Positions 46,874-55,173 of a stretch of 64,000 bases of DNA are shown here, piece by piece. The stretch lies in contig NZ_FOSG01000015.1 of assembly GCF_900114215.1 (NCBI RefSeq), positions 95,919 through 159,918 of the forward strand. The letters are read 5' to 3'. The DNA comes from Streptomyces mangrovi. Its GTDB lineage: Bacteria > Actinomycetota > Actinomycetes > Streptomycetales > Streptomycetaceae. Each line of letters begins with the position of its first letter. Within the stretch, counting starts at the first letter, position 1. Under the pieces are notes generated by a model. That model worked only from the letters and a program-made list of their open reading frames with translations. It was not told the DNA's origin and did not search any database. A program made the translations under genes and the position numbers.

Positions 46874-46973
46874 GGCACGCGAGCGTATCCGGGGGTCCCC
46901 GCTCCCCCGTCGGCCAGGGCGGGCTTCGGTCCCCGCCCGGCCCCACAGCATCCGCGTGTCTCCCGGCTCGCTG

Positions 46974-47009
46974 TTGCCCGAGCACTCACAGATGTAGTAC
47001 TTCTTATAC
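46974..47009 (+). promoter_or_regulatory. candidate promoter of the small XRE gene
   Basis: AT-rich stretch TAGTAC (46995-47000) and TTATAC (47004-47009) next to the ATG at 47010, with TTGCCC (46974-46979) upstream. No ribosome site is visible, so translation is probably leaderless and the regulator may bind here itself. Confidence 0.4.
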
Positions 47010-47258
47010 ATGAGCGAGCAGGTGCACAACAGGCTGGCCATGGTGCGGGCGGAGCGGAAGGTCTCCCGCCGGCACCTGGCGGAAGCGGTCGGCGCCCATT
47101 ACCAGACCATCGGCTACATCGAACGCGGCGACTACAACCCGAGCCTCGACCTGGCTCTGCGGATCGCCGCCTTCTTCGAGCTGCCCGTCGAGGCGCTGTT
47201 CTCCCTGGAGCCCTTCCGCCCGCTCACCGACGAGGTCTACGGGAGGAAACCGGTATGA
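47010..47258 (+). CDS. small XRE-family helix-turn-helix regulator
   Basis: 82 residues, one HTH_3 domain: VRAERKVSRRHLAEAVGAHYQTIGYIERGDYNPSLDLALRIAAFF, followed by PVEALFSLEPF. Proteins of this size form repressors of a downstream membrane-protein gene, as here. The stop overlaps the ATG of the next gene (ATGA). It is expected to sense a signal through that membrane partner. Confidence 0.9.
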   Translation: MSEQVHNRLAMVRAERKVSRRHLAEAVGAHYQTIGYIERGDYNPSLDLALRIAAFFELPVEALFSLEPFRPLTDEVYGRKPV

Positions 47259-47812
47259 AGACCATCACGCGCCACGACCGGCGCATGCTGCGGCTGATGA
47301 ACGACCCGCGCCACCGGCGCCTCCACGCCACCCGTGCGCGCCGACGCGGCCTCGTCGCCGCGCACATCACCCTGACCGCCGCCGCGCTCGCCGTCCTGGT
47401 GCCGGTGACGGCCCCGTCGGCGGACGCGGGGCCCCGGTGGGGCGCGCTCGCCGCCCTCCTCCTGCTGACGGCGGCGTGGTGCTTCGTCACCGGGGCGCTC
47501 AACCTCGCCACCCATGGCCTGCTGGAGCTGCGCGCCCGGGTGCTGGACGAGCGCCAGCACGCCGAGCGCGGGCGGGCCTTCGTCCTGGCCCACCGGACCT
47601 CCCTCGCCCTGCACCTGGCCGCGCTGCTGTGGCTGCTCCTGGCCTTCGGCGGCGAGGAGGCGATCTCCGTCCGGACCCTGGCCGGGACCGTGCTCGTCCT
47701 GCTGGTCGCACACTGGCTGCTGCCGCTGTGGGCGGCCGCGCTGTCCGCACTCGACGAACCGGCCGACGAACCGGCCGACGAACCGGCCGAGCGGTCGGCC
47801 GGGGAGGGCTGA
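47255..47812 (+). CDS. membrane protein partner of the small XRE regulator
   Basis: 185 residues. A basic N-terminus is followed by four membrane helices (LVAAHITLTAAALAVLVPVTA, LAALLLLTAAWCFVTGALNLA, LALHLAALLWLLLAFGG, TVLVLLVAHWLLPLWAAALSA). Between helices two and three is ARVLDERQHAERGRAFVLAHR, which resembles the DUF2178-like conserved loop seen in XRE-linked membrane proteins. It ends in a DEPADEPADEPAE acidic tail encoded by three exact 12-bp repeats (47753-47788). ATG overlaps the regulator's stop. Confidence 0.8.
   Translation: MKTITRHDRRMLRLMNDPRHRRLHATRARRRGLVAAHITLTAAALAVLVPVTAPSADAGPRWGALAALLLLTAAWCFVTGALNLATHGLLELRARVLDERQHAERGRAFVLAHRTSLALHLAALLWLLLAFGGEEAISVRTLAGTVLVLLVAHWLLPLWAAALSALDEPADEPADEPAERSAGEG
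47753..47788 (+). repeat. three tandem 12-bp repeats
   Basis: GACGAACCGGCC at 47753, 47765 and 47777, in frame, coding for the DEPA units at the C-terminus of the membrane protein. Confidence 0.95.
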
Positions 47813-48112
47813 AAGCACTGCCTCACCCTCGGAAGGCACACCGCCCGCCGGGGCGGCTCACTCGTCCGGGTGGTGGACGCGCGGCGCTCCCGGAGGCGCA
47901 CCCCCTCCCCGCCGCCACCGCGAACCGGCCTCCGCGCCCGGGAGACAAGGCCGGGAAGAGCCGGGGCGGGCCGGGAACGGACCGCGGAACAGCCGGGGAC
48001 AGCCGGGGACAGCCGGGAACACCGCCCCGACCCCCTTCCCCGTAGGGCACAATTCCCTCCCGTTGCCGGAGAGTCGGCGGCTCGGGGAGAGCCGGGGAGA
48101 GGTGGGTCGACA
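47813..48112. other. 300-bp gap upstream of a membrane protein gene
   Basis: No credible gene. It contains repeated CCGGGGACAG-like units near 47991-48016 (AGCCGGGGACAGCCGGGGACAG, about 10-bp period) and a purine-rich GGGGAGAG stretch leading to the start codon at 48113. Confidence 0.5.
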
Positions 48113-49447
48113 GTGACCGTGGACACGGCGCGGGGCGGCGGTACGGTGAGCCCGCCCCCGAAGGGGACGGCGAGGCCGTCCGGCGCGGCGGGCGGCGCTC
48201 CGCCGGCCGGGCACGGCGGCTGCGCCTGCGCGGACTGCCCGCACGGGGTGCGGGAGGGCCGCCGCCGCGCACTGGCCGAGTTCCGGCGGCGGCGCGACGA
48301 ACTCGCGGCCGGCATCGGAGTGCCCGCCGCCCTCGCTCACTCGCCCGGCGCGTCCCGCCAGTGGGTCTCCGACGAACTGACCCAGGCGACCCGCACCGTC
48401 GCCGAACACACCCGCGCCGAGTCCGCTTTCCGGCTGGGCCGGCTGTGGCGGCGCACCGCCGCCGCCGTCTGGGGCGCGGTCGCACTGCTGCTGGCCGGCC
48501 AGGCCGTCACGGCGGTGCTCGGCTCGGGCTGGACGACCGGGCGCACCGCCTCACTGGCCGCCGCGCTGGTCTGCGCGGCCGTGCTGACCGCCGCCGCGCT
48601 GCTGCACCGGGCGCGCGGCGGGGTGCTGGCGCCGGTGACCGGCGAGGACGGGCGGCTGTCCACCTCGCGCACGGTCGCCGCCGTCTGGGTGCTGCTGGCC
48701 TCGTACTCCGTGCTGGTCGTCGCCGTCGGACTGGCCCTCGCCCCCGGCGCGGACGCGCCCGCCCGGCTGCTCGCCGGTCTGGATCCGGGGCGCGGCGCCG
48801 GGCTGCTGACCGTCCTCGCCCTGTGCTGCGCGGTCGCCGTCACCGTGCACCGGACCGTCGCGCTGCGGGTGCGGGCGCAGCGCCTGCAGAAGGTGCGCGC
48901 CGACCGGCCGCGCGCCGCCGACCTGCTCACCGACGACGGCGGGCGCGGCTCCTTCACGGATGTGCAGTACGTGGCGGTGTGCTCGGCGGCGGCGGTCCTC
49001 GCGGCGGTACGGCTGGCCCGCCGGCCCGGCGAACTGCCGGATCTGCCCTGGGGGCTGGCGCTGCTGGTGGCGATCTCGGCGCTGACGTACCTGGCCGGGA
49101 AGTACTCCGAGGGCGGCCGGCCCGTCATCCTGTCCGTCGTCCGCTCCCGCGAGGTGGGCGACCTGGACTCGCCGATCCGCACCGGCGACGACATCGAGAT
49201 CCGCGGCTCGGGTTTCGTGCCGCCCGGCGCGGAGGCGCCGGACCGGCTGGCCCGGACGACGGTGCGCATCGGCGCCGTCCACGTCCACGTCCCCCTGGTC
49301 CCGGTGACCGGGGGCTTCGCCAACCCGGCCGACACCGTGCTGACCGTCCCCGTGCCGGTGGACGTCGAGCCCGGCCGGGTGGAGGTGCAGGTGATCACCG
49401 CGGCGGGTGTGGAGACCAACCGCTACTCCATCGACGTCCTGGACTGA
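48113..49447 (+). CDS. membrane protein with C-terminal IPT/TIG-like domain
   Basis: 444 residues. After an N-terminal Cys-rich patch (CACADCPHG) come about seven membrane helices (residues 115-320). The final 100 residues are soluble and read like an Ig-like IPT/TIG fold: GDDIEIRGSGFVPPGAEAPD, TTVRIGAVHVHVPLVPV, VEVQVITAAGVETN. No named family is recognised for the membrane part. GTG 48113 follows GGAGAGG. The gene is followed 56 bp later by another unknown gene on the same strand. Confidence 0.65.
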   Translation: MTVDTARGGGTVSPPPKGTARPSGAAGGAPPAGHGGCACADCPHGVREGRRRALAEFRRRRDELAAGIGVPAALAHSPGASRQWVSDELTQATRTVAEHTRAESAFRLGRLWRRTAAAVWGAVALLLAGQAVTAVLGSGWTTGRTASLAAALVCAAVLTAAALLHRARGGVLAPVTGEDGRLSTSRTVAAVWVLLASYSVLVVAVGLALAPGADAPARLLAGLDPGRGAGLLTVLALCCAVAVTVHRTVALRVRAQRLQKVRADRPRAADLLTDDGGRGSFTDVQYVAVCSAAAVLAAVRLARRPGELPDLPWGLALLVAISALTYLAGKYSEGGRPVILSVVRSREVGDLDSPIRTGDDIEIRGSGFVPPGAEAPDRLARTTVRIGAVHVHVPLVPVTGGFANPADTVLTVPVPVDVEPGRVEVQVITAAGVETNRYSIDVLD

Positions 49448-49503
49448 CGGACCGCCCGGAGGCCGGACCGCCGGAAGGCCGGTGGGAAGAGAGCGCTGAG
49501 ACG

Positions 49504-50232
49504 ATGGATCCCCTGCACGAGCTGCTGCGGGAAGAGGCCGGCTCCTACCGGCCGGACCGGGCGCGCATGTACGCGCGGGTGAGCCGGGCCGTCTCCGCCG
49601 GGCCGGACGGCGGCCCCGGCCGCTCCCGCGTCCGGGCGCGCGGCGTGCCGTGGCCCCGCGCCGCCCTCGTCGCCCTGGCCTCGACCGCGGCGCTCCTCGC
49701 CGGCGCCCACGTCCTCACCTCCCCGGTGCGCGAGGACGGTCCGGCACGGGAGGTGGCCGCCGGCCCGCTCCCGGCGGCGCCCGGCCCGGATGCCGCACGG
49801 TTCTCCCCCGCCGGCCGGGCCCCGGACGCGCCGAGCAGCGGGCCGCTGCGCTCCGAGGGCACCGTCGCCCCCCACCGCAACGCCTACCGGGCGCAGAGCA
49901 ACGTCACACTCACCACCCGCGAGCCCCTCGCCTCGCTCGTGCTGGAGGTGCGGATCGCCCGGACCGGCGGTGTACGGCACACCGGGAGCCGGCGGACCCT
50001 GCCCGAGGACGACTTCACCGTCACCGTGCGCGAGACCGGCGGCGCACTGGTCTACCGCTGGACGCTGAAGGAGGGCCGGACCGTTCCCGCCGGGCGGCAC
50101 GTCTTCGCGGCCCGGTACGACCACGCGGCCGGTGCGCGGGAGACGGCGGGCGACGGCTACACCGCGACCGCCTCGGCGACGGACGGCGGCGGGCACACGG
50201 TCCGGGGCTCCTTCCCCGACTCGTCCGGCTGA
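49504..50232 (+). CDS. hypothetical protein with single membrane helix
   Basis: 242 residues: short N-terminal helical region (MDPLHELLREEAGSYRPDRARMYARV, like zinc-less anti-sigma or membrane regulators), one membrane helix (PRAALVALASTAALLAGAHVL, about residues 55-75), a Pro/Ala linker, then a beta-rich external domain (SNVTLTTREPLASLVLEVRIARTG, VTVRETGGALVYRWTLKEG) resembling cellulose-binding or Ig-like repeats. No family assigned. Its last 76 bp overlap the end of the convergent PspC-domain gene. Confidence 0.65.
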   Translation: MDPLHELLREEAGSYRPDRARMYARVSRAVSAGPDGGPGRSRVRARGVPWPRAALVALASTAALLAGAHVLTSPVREDGPAREVAAGPLPAAPGPDAARFSPAGRAPDAPSSGPLRSEGTVAPHRNAYRAQSNVTLTTREPLASLVLEVRIARTGGVRHTGSRRTLPEDDFTVTVRETGGALVYRWTLKEGRTVPAGRHVFAARYDHAAGARETAGDGYTATASATDGGGHTVRGSFPDSSG

Positions 50233-51749
50233 CGGCCACCCGGCGGCCGGACGCACACCGCCTCACCGCTCGCGGTCCCCGCCGGCTCCTTCCCGGGGTC
50301 CTTCTCCGGCTTCCCTGAGCCGCCCCCCTCCCCGGCCGCCTCGTCCGGCAGGTGCTGCACGATCACGGCCTCGCCCACGCCGACGCGGACGGTCAGCCGC
50401 AGCGTGCCCCCCGGCGCGCCGTCCTCGGCCGGGGGCATTGTGCGCCGCTCGGCGATCCCGATGCCGCCTCCCTGCGCGGTCCCCCAGCCGCCGTCCCCGG
50501 GCAGCCCGGCGAGCCGGTATCCGCCGACACCCACGTCGACGGTCAGCTTCACCTCGACGTCGTGGGGGACGGTGATCCGCGCCTCGCCCGCGCCCAGGTC
50601 GAGCACCGTGCTCAGCGTCCGGCCCTCGCCCGGACTCGCCCCCGAGAGGTCGAGCAGGGCCGAGCCGGTGCCCAGTTCGTACCGCTCCTGGACCGCGGCC
50701 GCGCTCGCCGGGCTCCACGCCCTCTCGGCCCAGTCGGTGGTGATGTCCTTCGGCAGCAGCATCGAACCCGCCAGCAGCAGGCCGGTGCACATGATCGCGA
50801 AGAACGTCCCCCCGCCGATCCGTCCGTAGAAGACGGTGACCAGCGCGCCCAGGACGAAGACGCCCAGCGCCGAGCCGAGGCCGACGGACAGCGCGACGCC
50901 CAGCGGCTGCGTGTGCCAGACGGCGGCGGCGCCGATCACCGCCGCGGCCAGGGCCAGCAGGAGGAGCGGACCGCCGATGGACCTGCGCCGGCGCGGCTTA
51001 CCGGACCGCCCGGGGCCGGACCCGTCCCCGCCAGGCGCCTCCTTCCCGTACAAAGGCGCGCTCGCGTACGGGGACGCCCCCGCGTACAGGCCGACGGACG
51101 GCTCGTCCTCCGGCCCCCACAGGTAACCGGTGTCCGCCTGTGTCTGCGACGGCCCGTCCTTCGTCAGCGGCTCGCGCCACCACGACGGCCCGGCCGGCGC
51201 GGGCGGGGCCTGGGCCTCGGGGGGCGCGTCGGCGACGGCGTGCGCCGTCATCGGGTCCGCCGGGCTGCCCTGCTCCTCCGCGGCCGCGGTGCGGCGCCGG
51301 TGCCGGGACCAGTAGGCCGCCCCGGCGACGGCCCCGGCCAGCAGCACGGAGAACGTCTGCGTCCCGCCGTCGCCGCTGCCCAGCGAGTTCAGCAGCAGCC
51401 CGCTGCCGACGAGCGCGCACAGCACCGCGCCCAGCGTGGTGCCCTCCACCCGGCCCGTCAGCAGCCGCCGCCCCTCGTTCTCCTCCTCGCCCTCCAGCGG
51501 GACGAGCAGCCAGGCGAAGCCGTAGAAGAGCAGGCCGATACCGCCGACGACCGACAGCACGGCCAGCGTCACACGGAAGATCACCGGGTCGAGGTCGTAG
51601 TGGCGGCCCAGGCCGCCGCACACCCCGGCGACGACCTTGTGCCGGCGACTGCGGGTGAGCCGCGCCCCGGCGTCCGGGGCCTGGGGAGTTTCCGGGGCTT
51701 CCGGCGCGTCCGGCCGGGGCTCGCCGGAGGGCGGCTGGGCGTCTGTCAT
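50157..51749 (-). CDS. PspC-domain membrane protein (LiaF/EsrI-like)
   Basis: 530 residues. Residues 35-100 form a PspC domain (LTRSRRHKVVAGVCGGLGRHYDLDPVIFRV then a membrane helix). More membrane helices lie between 105 and 330. The C-terminal 150 residues are a beta-rich LiaF-type domain (DLGAGEARITVPHDVEVKLTVDVGVGGYRLAG). In LiaFSR/EsrISR-type systems such a protein restrains the kinase until the envelope is damaged. It is transcribed divergently from the kinase at 51881, with an operator-like region between. ATG 51749 was chosen. The C-terminal 76 bp overlap the gene on the other strand. Confidence 0.85.
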   Translation of the reverse strand: MTDAQPPSGEPRPDAPEAPETPQAPDAGARLTRSRRHKVVAGVCGGLGRHYDLDPVIFRVTLAVLSVVGGIGLLFYGFAWLLVPLEGEEENEGRRLLTGRVEGTTLGAVLCALVGSGLLLNSLGSGDGGTQTFSVLLAGAVAGAAYWSRHRRRTAAAEEQGSPADPMTAHAVADAPPEAQAPPAPAGPSWWREPLTKDGPSQTQADTGYLWGPEDEPSVGLYAGASPYASAPLYGKEAPGGDGSGPGRSGKPRRRRSIGGPLLLLALAAAVIGAAAVWHTQPLGVALSVGLGSALGVFVLGALVTVFYGRIGGGTFFAIMCTGLLLAGSMLLPKDITTDWAERAWSPASAAAVQERYELGTGSALLDLSGASPGEGRTLSTVLDLGAGEARITVPHDVEVKLTVDVGVGGYRLAGLPGDGGWGTAQGGGIGIAERRTMPPAEDGAPGGTLRLTVRVGVGEAVIVQHLPDEAAGEGGGSGKPEKDPGKEPAGTASGEAVCVRPPGGRQPDESGKEPRTVCPPPSVAEAVAV

Positions 51750-51779
51750 GGGGACCATGGTGGCGTGCCGCCCGCCCTC

Positions 51780-51851
51780 GGGGCATCAGGGGGCGTCCCG
51801 GAGGCGACCCTGAGTTCTCCGGGCCGGATCAGGGACCGACCCTGATGCCCC
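51780..51851. promoter_or_regulatory. operator-like array between divergent PspC-protein and kinase genes
   Basis: Four TCAGGG/CCCTGA half-sites: 51786-51791, 51808-51813, 51829-51834 and 51840-51845. The outer pair extends to a perfect 12-bp inverted repeat (GGGGCATCAGGG 51780-51791, CCCTGATGCCCC 51840-51851). Location and symmetry fit binding by the LuxR-type regulator at 53145, controlling both directions. Confidence 0.7.
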
Positions 51852-51880
51852 GCGCCACCCGTCCGTGTGACGATCGTGGC

Positions 51881-53134
51881 GTGACCACCACCGCTCCGCC
51901 GCCCGCCGCCGAGTCCCCGCCGCTGCGCAGGCTCTACCGCAGCTCCGAGGGGCGGCTGCTCGGCGGTGTCGCACGCGGGCTGGCCGGGCATCTGGGCGTG
52001 CCGGTCTCCTGGGTGCGGATCGTCTTCCTCGTGCTGTTCATGACCAACGGGCTGGGCGCCCTGCTGTACGCCGCCTTCTGGTTCTTCGTGCCGCTGGGCG
52101 CGGGCGGCGTCGGGGCCGCGCCGAGGAAGGCGGACGGGCCGCGGCAGGTCCGCAGGCCCGACAAGGGCCAGCTCCTGGCGGTCCTGGTGCTGGTCGTGGC
52201 GCTGGCCTCGCTGGGCTCCAACCTCCAGTTCGGCGAGGCGAACGCCTACCTCTGGCCGCTGCTGCTGGCCGGGATCGGCGTGGCCGTCGTCTGGCGGCAG
52301 GCGGACAACTCCCGGCGGGCCCACTGGGCGGAGGTCAGCCGCCGCAGGCGGCTGCTGCCCATCGCCCGCAGCGCCGCGGGCGCCCTCCTGGTCGGTGTGG
52401 GCATCACCGGCTTCGCCGTCACCCGGGGCCTGGGACCGCATCTGGGCACGGTGCTCCAGGCGTCGCTGGCGCTGCTGGTCGGCACGGCGCTGCTGGCCGG
52501 CCCGTACCTGGTCCGCCTCACGCAGGACCTGTCCCAGGAGCGGCTGATGCGCATCCGGGCGCAGGAGCGGGCCGAGGTGGCCGCCCACGTCCACGACTCC
52601 GTCCTGCACACCCTCACCCTGATCCAGCGCAACGCGGACAACCCCCGCGAGGTGGCCCGCCTGGCCCGCGCCCAGGAGCGCGAGCTGCGGGCCTGGCTCT
52701 ACAGGCCGAGCGGCACGGGCAGGGACGAGGAGGAGGAGCCGGACACCCTGGCCGACGCGGTGCGGGCGGCGGCCGCCGAGGTGGAGGACCACCACGGGGT
52801 GCCGGTGGAGGTGGTCTGCGTCGGCGACTGCCCGCTGGACCAGGGGCTGGGCGCACAGCTCCAGGCCGCCAGGGAGGCGATGGTCAACGCCGCCAAGTAC
52901 GGTGGCGAGGGCGGCCCGGTGCAGGTCTTCGCCGAAGTCGAGGGACGTACGGTCTTCGTCTCCGTGCGCGACCACGGCCCCGGGTTCGATCTGGACTCGG
53001 TGCCGCCGGACCGGATGGGCGTACGGGAGTCGATCATCGGCCGGATGCGGCGCAACGGCGGTACGGCGGTGCTGCGTTCCGCTCCCGAGGGCGGCACGGT
53101 GGTGGAGCTGGAGATGGAGAGGGCAGACACGTGA
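51881..53134 (+). CDS. PspC-domain sensor histidine kinase (HisKA_3)
   Basis: 417 residues. A PspC domain at residues 10-70 (YRSSEGRLLGGVARGLAGHLGV, WVRIVFLVLFM) precedes several membrane helices, then the phospho-acceptor His in AEVAAHVHDSVLHTLTLI (HisKA_3 dimerisation region) and a HATPase_c domain with the N-box AREAMVNAAKYGG and DHGPGFDL. It is the kinase of the two-component pair with 53145. The combination of PspC protein, PspC-kinase and LuxR regulator resembles LiaFSR/EsrISR cell-envelope stress systems. GTG 51881 follows the regulatory array. Confidence 0.92.
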   Translation: MTTTAPPPAAESPPLRRLYRSSEGRLLGGVARGLAGHLGVPVSWVRIVFLVLFMTNGLGALLYAAFWFFVPLGAGGVGAAPRKADGPRQVRRPDKGQLLAVLVLVVALASLGSNLQFGEANAYLWPLLLAGIGVAVVWRQADNSRRAHWAEVSRRRRLLPIARSAAGALLVGVGITGFAVTRGLGPHLGTVLQASLALLVGTALLAGPYLVRLTQDLSQERLMRIRAQERAEVAAHVHDSVLHTLTLIQRNADNPREVARLARAQERELRAWLYRPSGTGRDEEEEPDTLADAVRAAAAEVEDHHGVPVEVVCVGDCPLDQGLGAQLQAAREAMVNAAKYGGEGGPVQVFAEVEGRTVFVSVRDHGPGFDLDSVPPDRMGVRESIIGRMRRNGGTAVLRSAPEGGTVVELEMERADT

Positions 53135-53144
53135 GGGCGGAAGC

Positions 53145-53843
53145 ATGAACGAGGAGCAGCACCGGGAGCGGCCTCAGGAGCAGCGCCGGGCCCGGGTGGT
53201 CCTGGTGGACGACCACCGGATGTTCCGCACGGGCGTCCAGGCGGAGATCGGGGACACCGCCGAGACCGGGGTCGAGGTCGTCGGCGAGGCCGCCGACGTG
53301 GATCAGGCCGTCACCGTCATCACCGCGACCCGCCCCGACGTCGTCCTGCTCGACGTCCATCTGCCCGGCGGCGGCGGGGTGGAGGTGCTGCGCCGCAGCG
53401 CGACGCTGATGGCCGACCCCGAGCGCCCGGTGCGCTTCCTGGCCCTGTCGGTCTCGGACGCGGCCGAGGACGTCATCGGCGTCATCCGCGGCGGCGCCCG
53501 CGGCTACGTCACCAAGACGATCACCGGCGCGGACCTGGTCCGGGCCGTCTTCCGGGTCGCCGAGGGCGACGCGGTGTTCTCCCCGCGCCTGGCGGGCTTC
53601 GTCCTGGACGCCTTCGCCTCCACCGACGCCCCGCCGGTGGACGAGGACCTGGACCGCCTCACCCAGCGCGAGCGCGAGGTGCTGCGCCTGATCGCGCGCG
53701 GCTACGCCTACAAGGAGATCGCCAAGCAGCTGTTCATCTCGGTCAAGACCGTCGAGAGCCATGTCTCGGCGGTGCTGCGCAAGCTCCAGCTCTCCAACCG
53801 CCACGAGCTCACCCGCTGGGCCACCGCCCGCCGCCTGGTGTGA
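53145..53843 (+). CDS. LuxR/NarL-type response regulator
   Basis: 232 residues. The receiver domain has phosphorylatable Asp in PDVVLLDVHLPGGGG near residue 70, acidic pair VDDH near 23, and Lys in YVTKTITG. The C-terminal LuxR HTH reads LTQREREVLRLIARGYAYKEIAKQLFISVKTVESHVSAVLRKL. ATG 53145 is 10 bp after the kinase stop. Phosphorylated by that kinase, it probably binds the CCCTGA array at 51780-51851. Confidence 0.95.
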   Translation: MNEEQHRERPQEQRRARVVLVDDHRMFRTGVQAEIGDTAETGVEVVGEAADVDQAVTVITATRPDVVLLDVHLPGGGGVEVLRRSATLMADPERPVRFLALSVSDAAEDVIGVIRGGARGYVTKTITGADLVRAVFRVAEGDAVFSPRLAGFVLDAFASTDAPPVDEDLDRLTQREREVLRLIARGYAYKEIAKQLFISVKTVESHVSAVLRKLQLSNRHELTRWATARRLV

Positions 53844-53910
53844 GTTTCCCTCTCCGGCGGGTACGGCCGGGTACCGCCCGGTTACCCTGTGCGCGAGACG
53901 AGGAGGACGC

Positions 53911-55173
53911 ATGCTGCTGAGGTTCCGCGTGGCCAACGTGCGGTCACTGCGCGACGAGCAGGAGCTGTCCTTCGCCGTCCCCGCCGAGGGGGACGGCGCC
54001 GCCGCCCGCACGCTGCCGCTGTCCGACGGCAGGAGCCTGGAGCTCTACCCCGTGCTGGGGGTCTTCGGCCCGAACGCCTCCGGCAAGTCCAACGTGATCG
54101 CGGCCCTGCGGCTGATGCGCGAGGCCGTCCTGACCTCCTACGGCGAGTGGACGTCCTACCGCAGGCTGCCCCGGGAGGCGTTCGCCCTGGACCGCGAGGC
54201 CGCCGCCGAGAGTTCCTTCTGGGAGGTCGACTTCGTCCTGGCGGACGGGGTCCGCTGGACCTATGGCTTCGAACTCGGGGACACCCGGGTGGAGAGCGAG
54301 TGGCTGCACGCCTACCCCAAGGGCCGCCGCCAGGTCTGGTTCGACCGGGAGGCCGGCCGGGAGAAGGAGTTCGACTTCCCCGCCGAGCGCCTCCAGGACC
54401 GGGCGCGGCTGGCCCGTACCACCCGCCCCAACGCCCTGCTGCTCTCCCGCGCCGCTGCCGACAACCACCCCCAGCTGACCCGGATACACCGCTGGTTCCA
54501 GGACAACCTGTGGGACGTCACCCCGGAGACCGAGCGCCCGCAGCGCGAGGCGTACACCGCCCAGCGGCTGCTGGACCCGCAGGTGCGGCACCGCATCGAG
54601 GAGCTGCTGCGGGTGGCGGACCTGGGCATCACCGGCGCCGAGGTGGAGCGGCGCCCCGGCGAGGCTCCGAGGATCCGCCTGCGGCACGCGGTCCGGGGAG
54701 CGGAGGGCGACGACTCGGTCGCCGTCGACTGGGAGAAGGAGTCCTTCGGCACCCGCTCCTGGTTCGCGCTGCTCGGTCCGATACTGCTGGCGCTCGACGA
54801 GGGCGCGGTGCTGATGGTGGACGAGCTGGACTCCAGCCTGCACCCCCAGGTGGCCGCCGAGGTCGTCCGCCTCTTCCAGCGCCCCCAGGTCAACCGCCGC
54901 AACGCCCAGTTGATTTTCACCTCGCACGCCCCCTCCCTCCTGCGGGAGCCCGGCGGCGGGCGATTGCTGGAGCCGGGCCAGGTCTGGCTGACGGAGAAGG
55001 ACGAACGCGGGGCGACCGAGGTCTTCCCCCTCTCCGACCTGAAACCGGCGGAGACGGAGGACCTGATGACGTCCTATCTGGCGGGGGTCTTCGGCGGCGT
55101 TCCGCGCCTGTCGGAGGGCCAGGTGGGCCGCAGACTGCTGATGGCCGAGGCGATGGAGGCAGAGCGAGCCTGA
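53911..55173 (+). CDS. RloA/AbiLi-like AAA15-type ATPase
   Basis: 420 residues. ABC-like AAA ATPase of the OLD/RloA group: Walker A FGPNASGKSNVIAAL near residue 55, a long helical insert, the signature-like region SFGTRSWFALLGPILLAL, Walker B VLMVDELDSSLHP near 310, and the switch His in FTSHAPSLL. In RloA/RloB (AbiL-type) abortive-infection systems the ATPase senses phage infection and activates the partner nuclease. The ATG has GAGGAGG upstream. Its TGA overlaps the next ATG (TGATG). The family is not restricted to defence; the call rests mainly on the RloB partner. Confidence 0.85.
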   Translation: MLLRFRVANVRSLRDEQELSFAVPAEGDGAAARTLPLSDGRSLELYPVLGVFGPNASGKSNVIAALRLMREAVLTSYGEWTSYRRLPREAFALDREAAAESSFWEVDFVLADGVRWTYGFELGDTRVESEWLHAYPKGRRQVWFDREAGREKEFDFPAERLQDRARLARTTRPNALLLSRAAADNHPQLTRIHRWFQDNLWDVTPETERPQREAYTAQRLLDPQVRHRIEELLRVADLGITGAEVERRPGEAPRIRLRHAVRGAEGDDSVAVDWEKESFGTRSWFALLGPILLALDEGAVLMVDELDSSLHPQVAAEVVRLFQRPQVNRRNAQLIFTSHAPSLLREPGGGRLLEPGQVWLTEKDERGATEVFPLSDLKPAETEDLMTSYLAGVFGGVPRLSEGQVGRRLLMAEAMEAERA

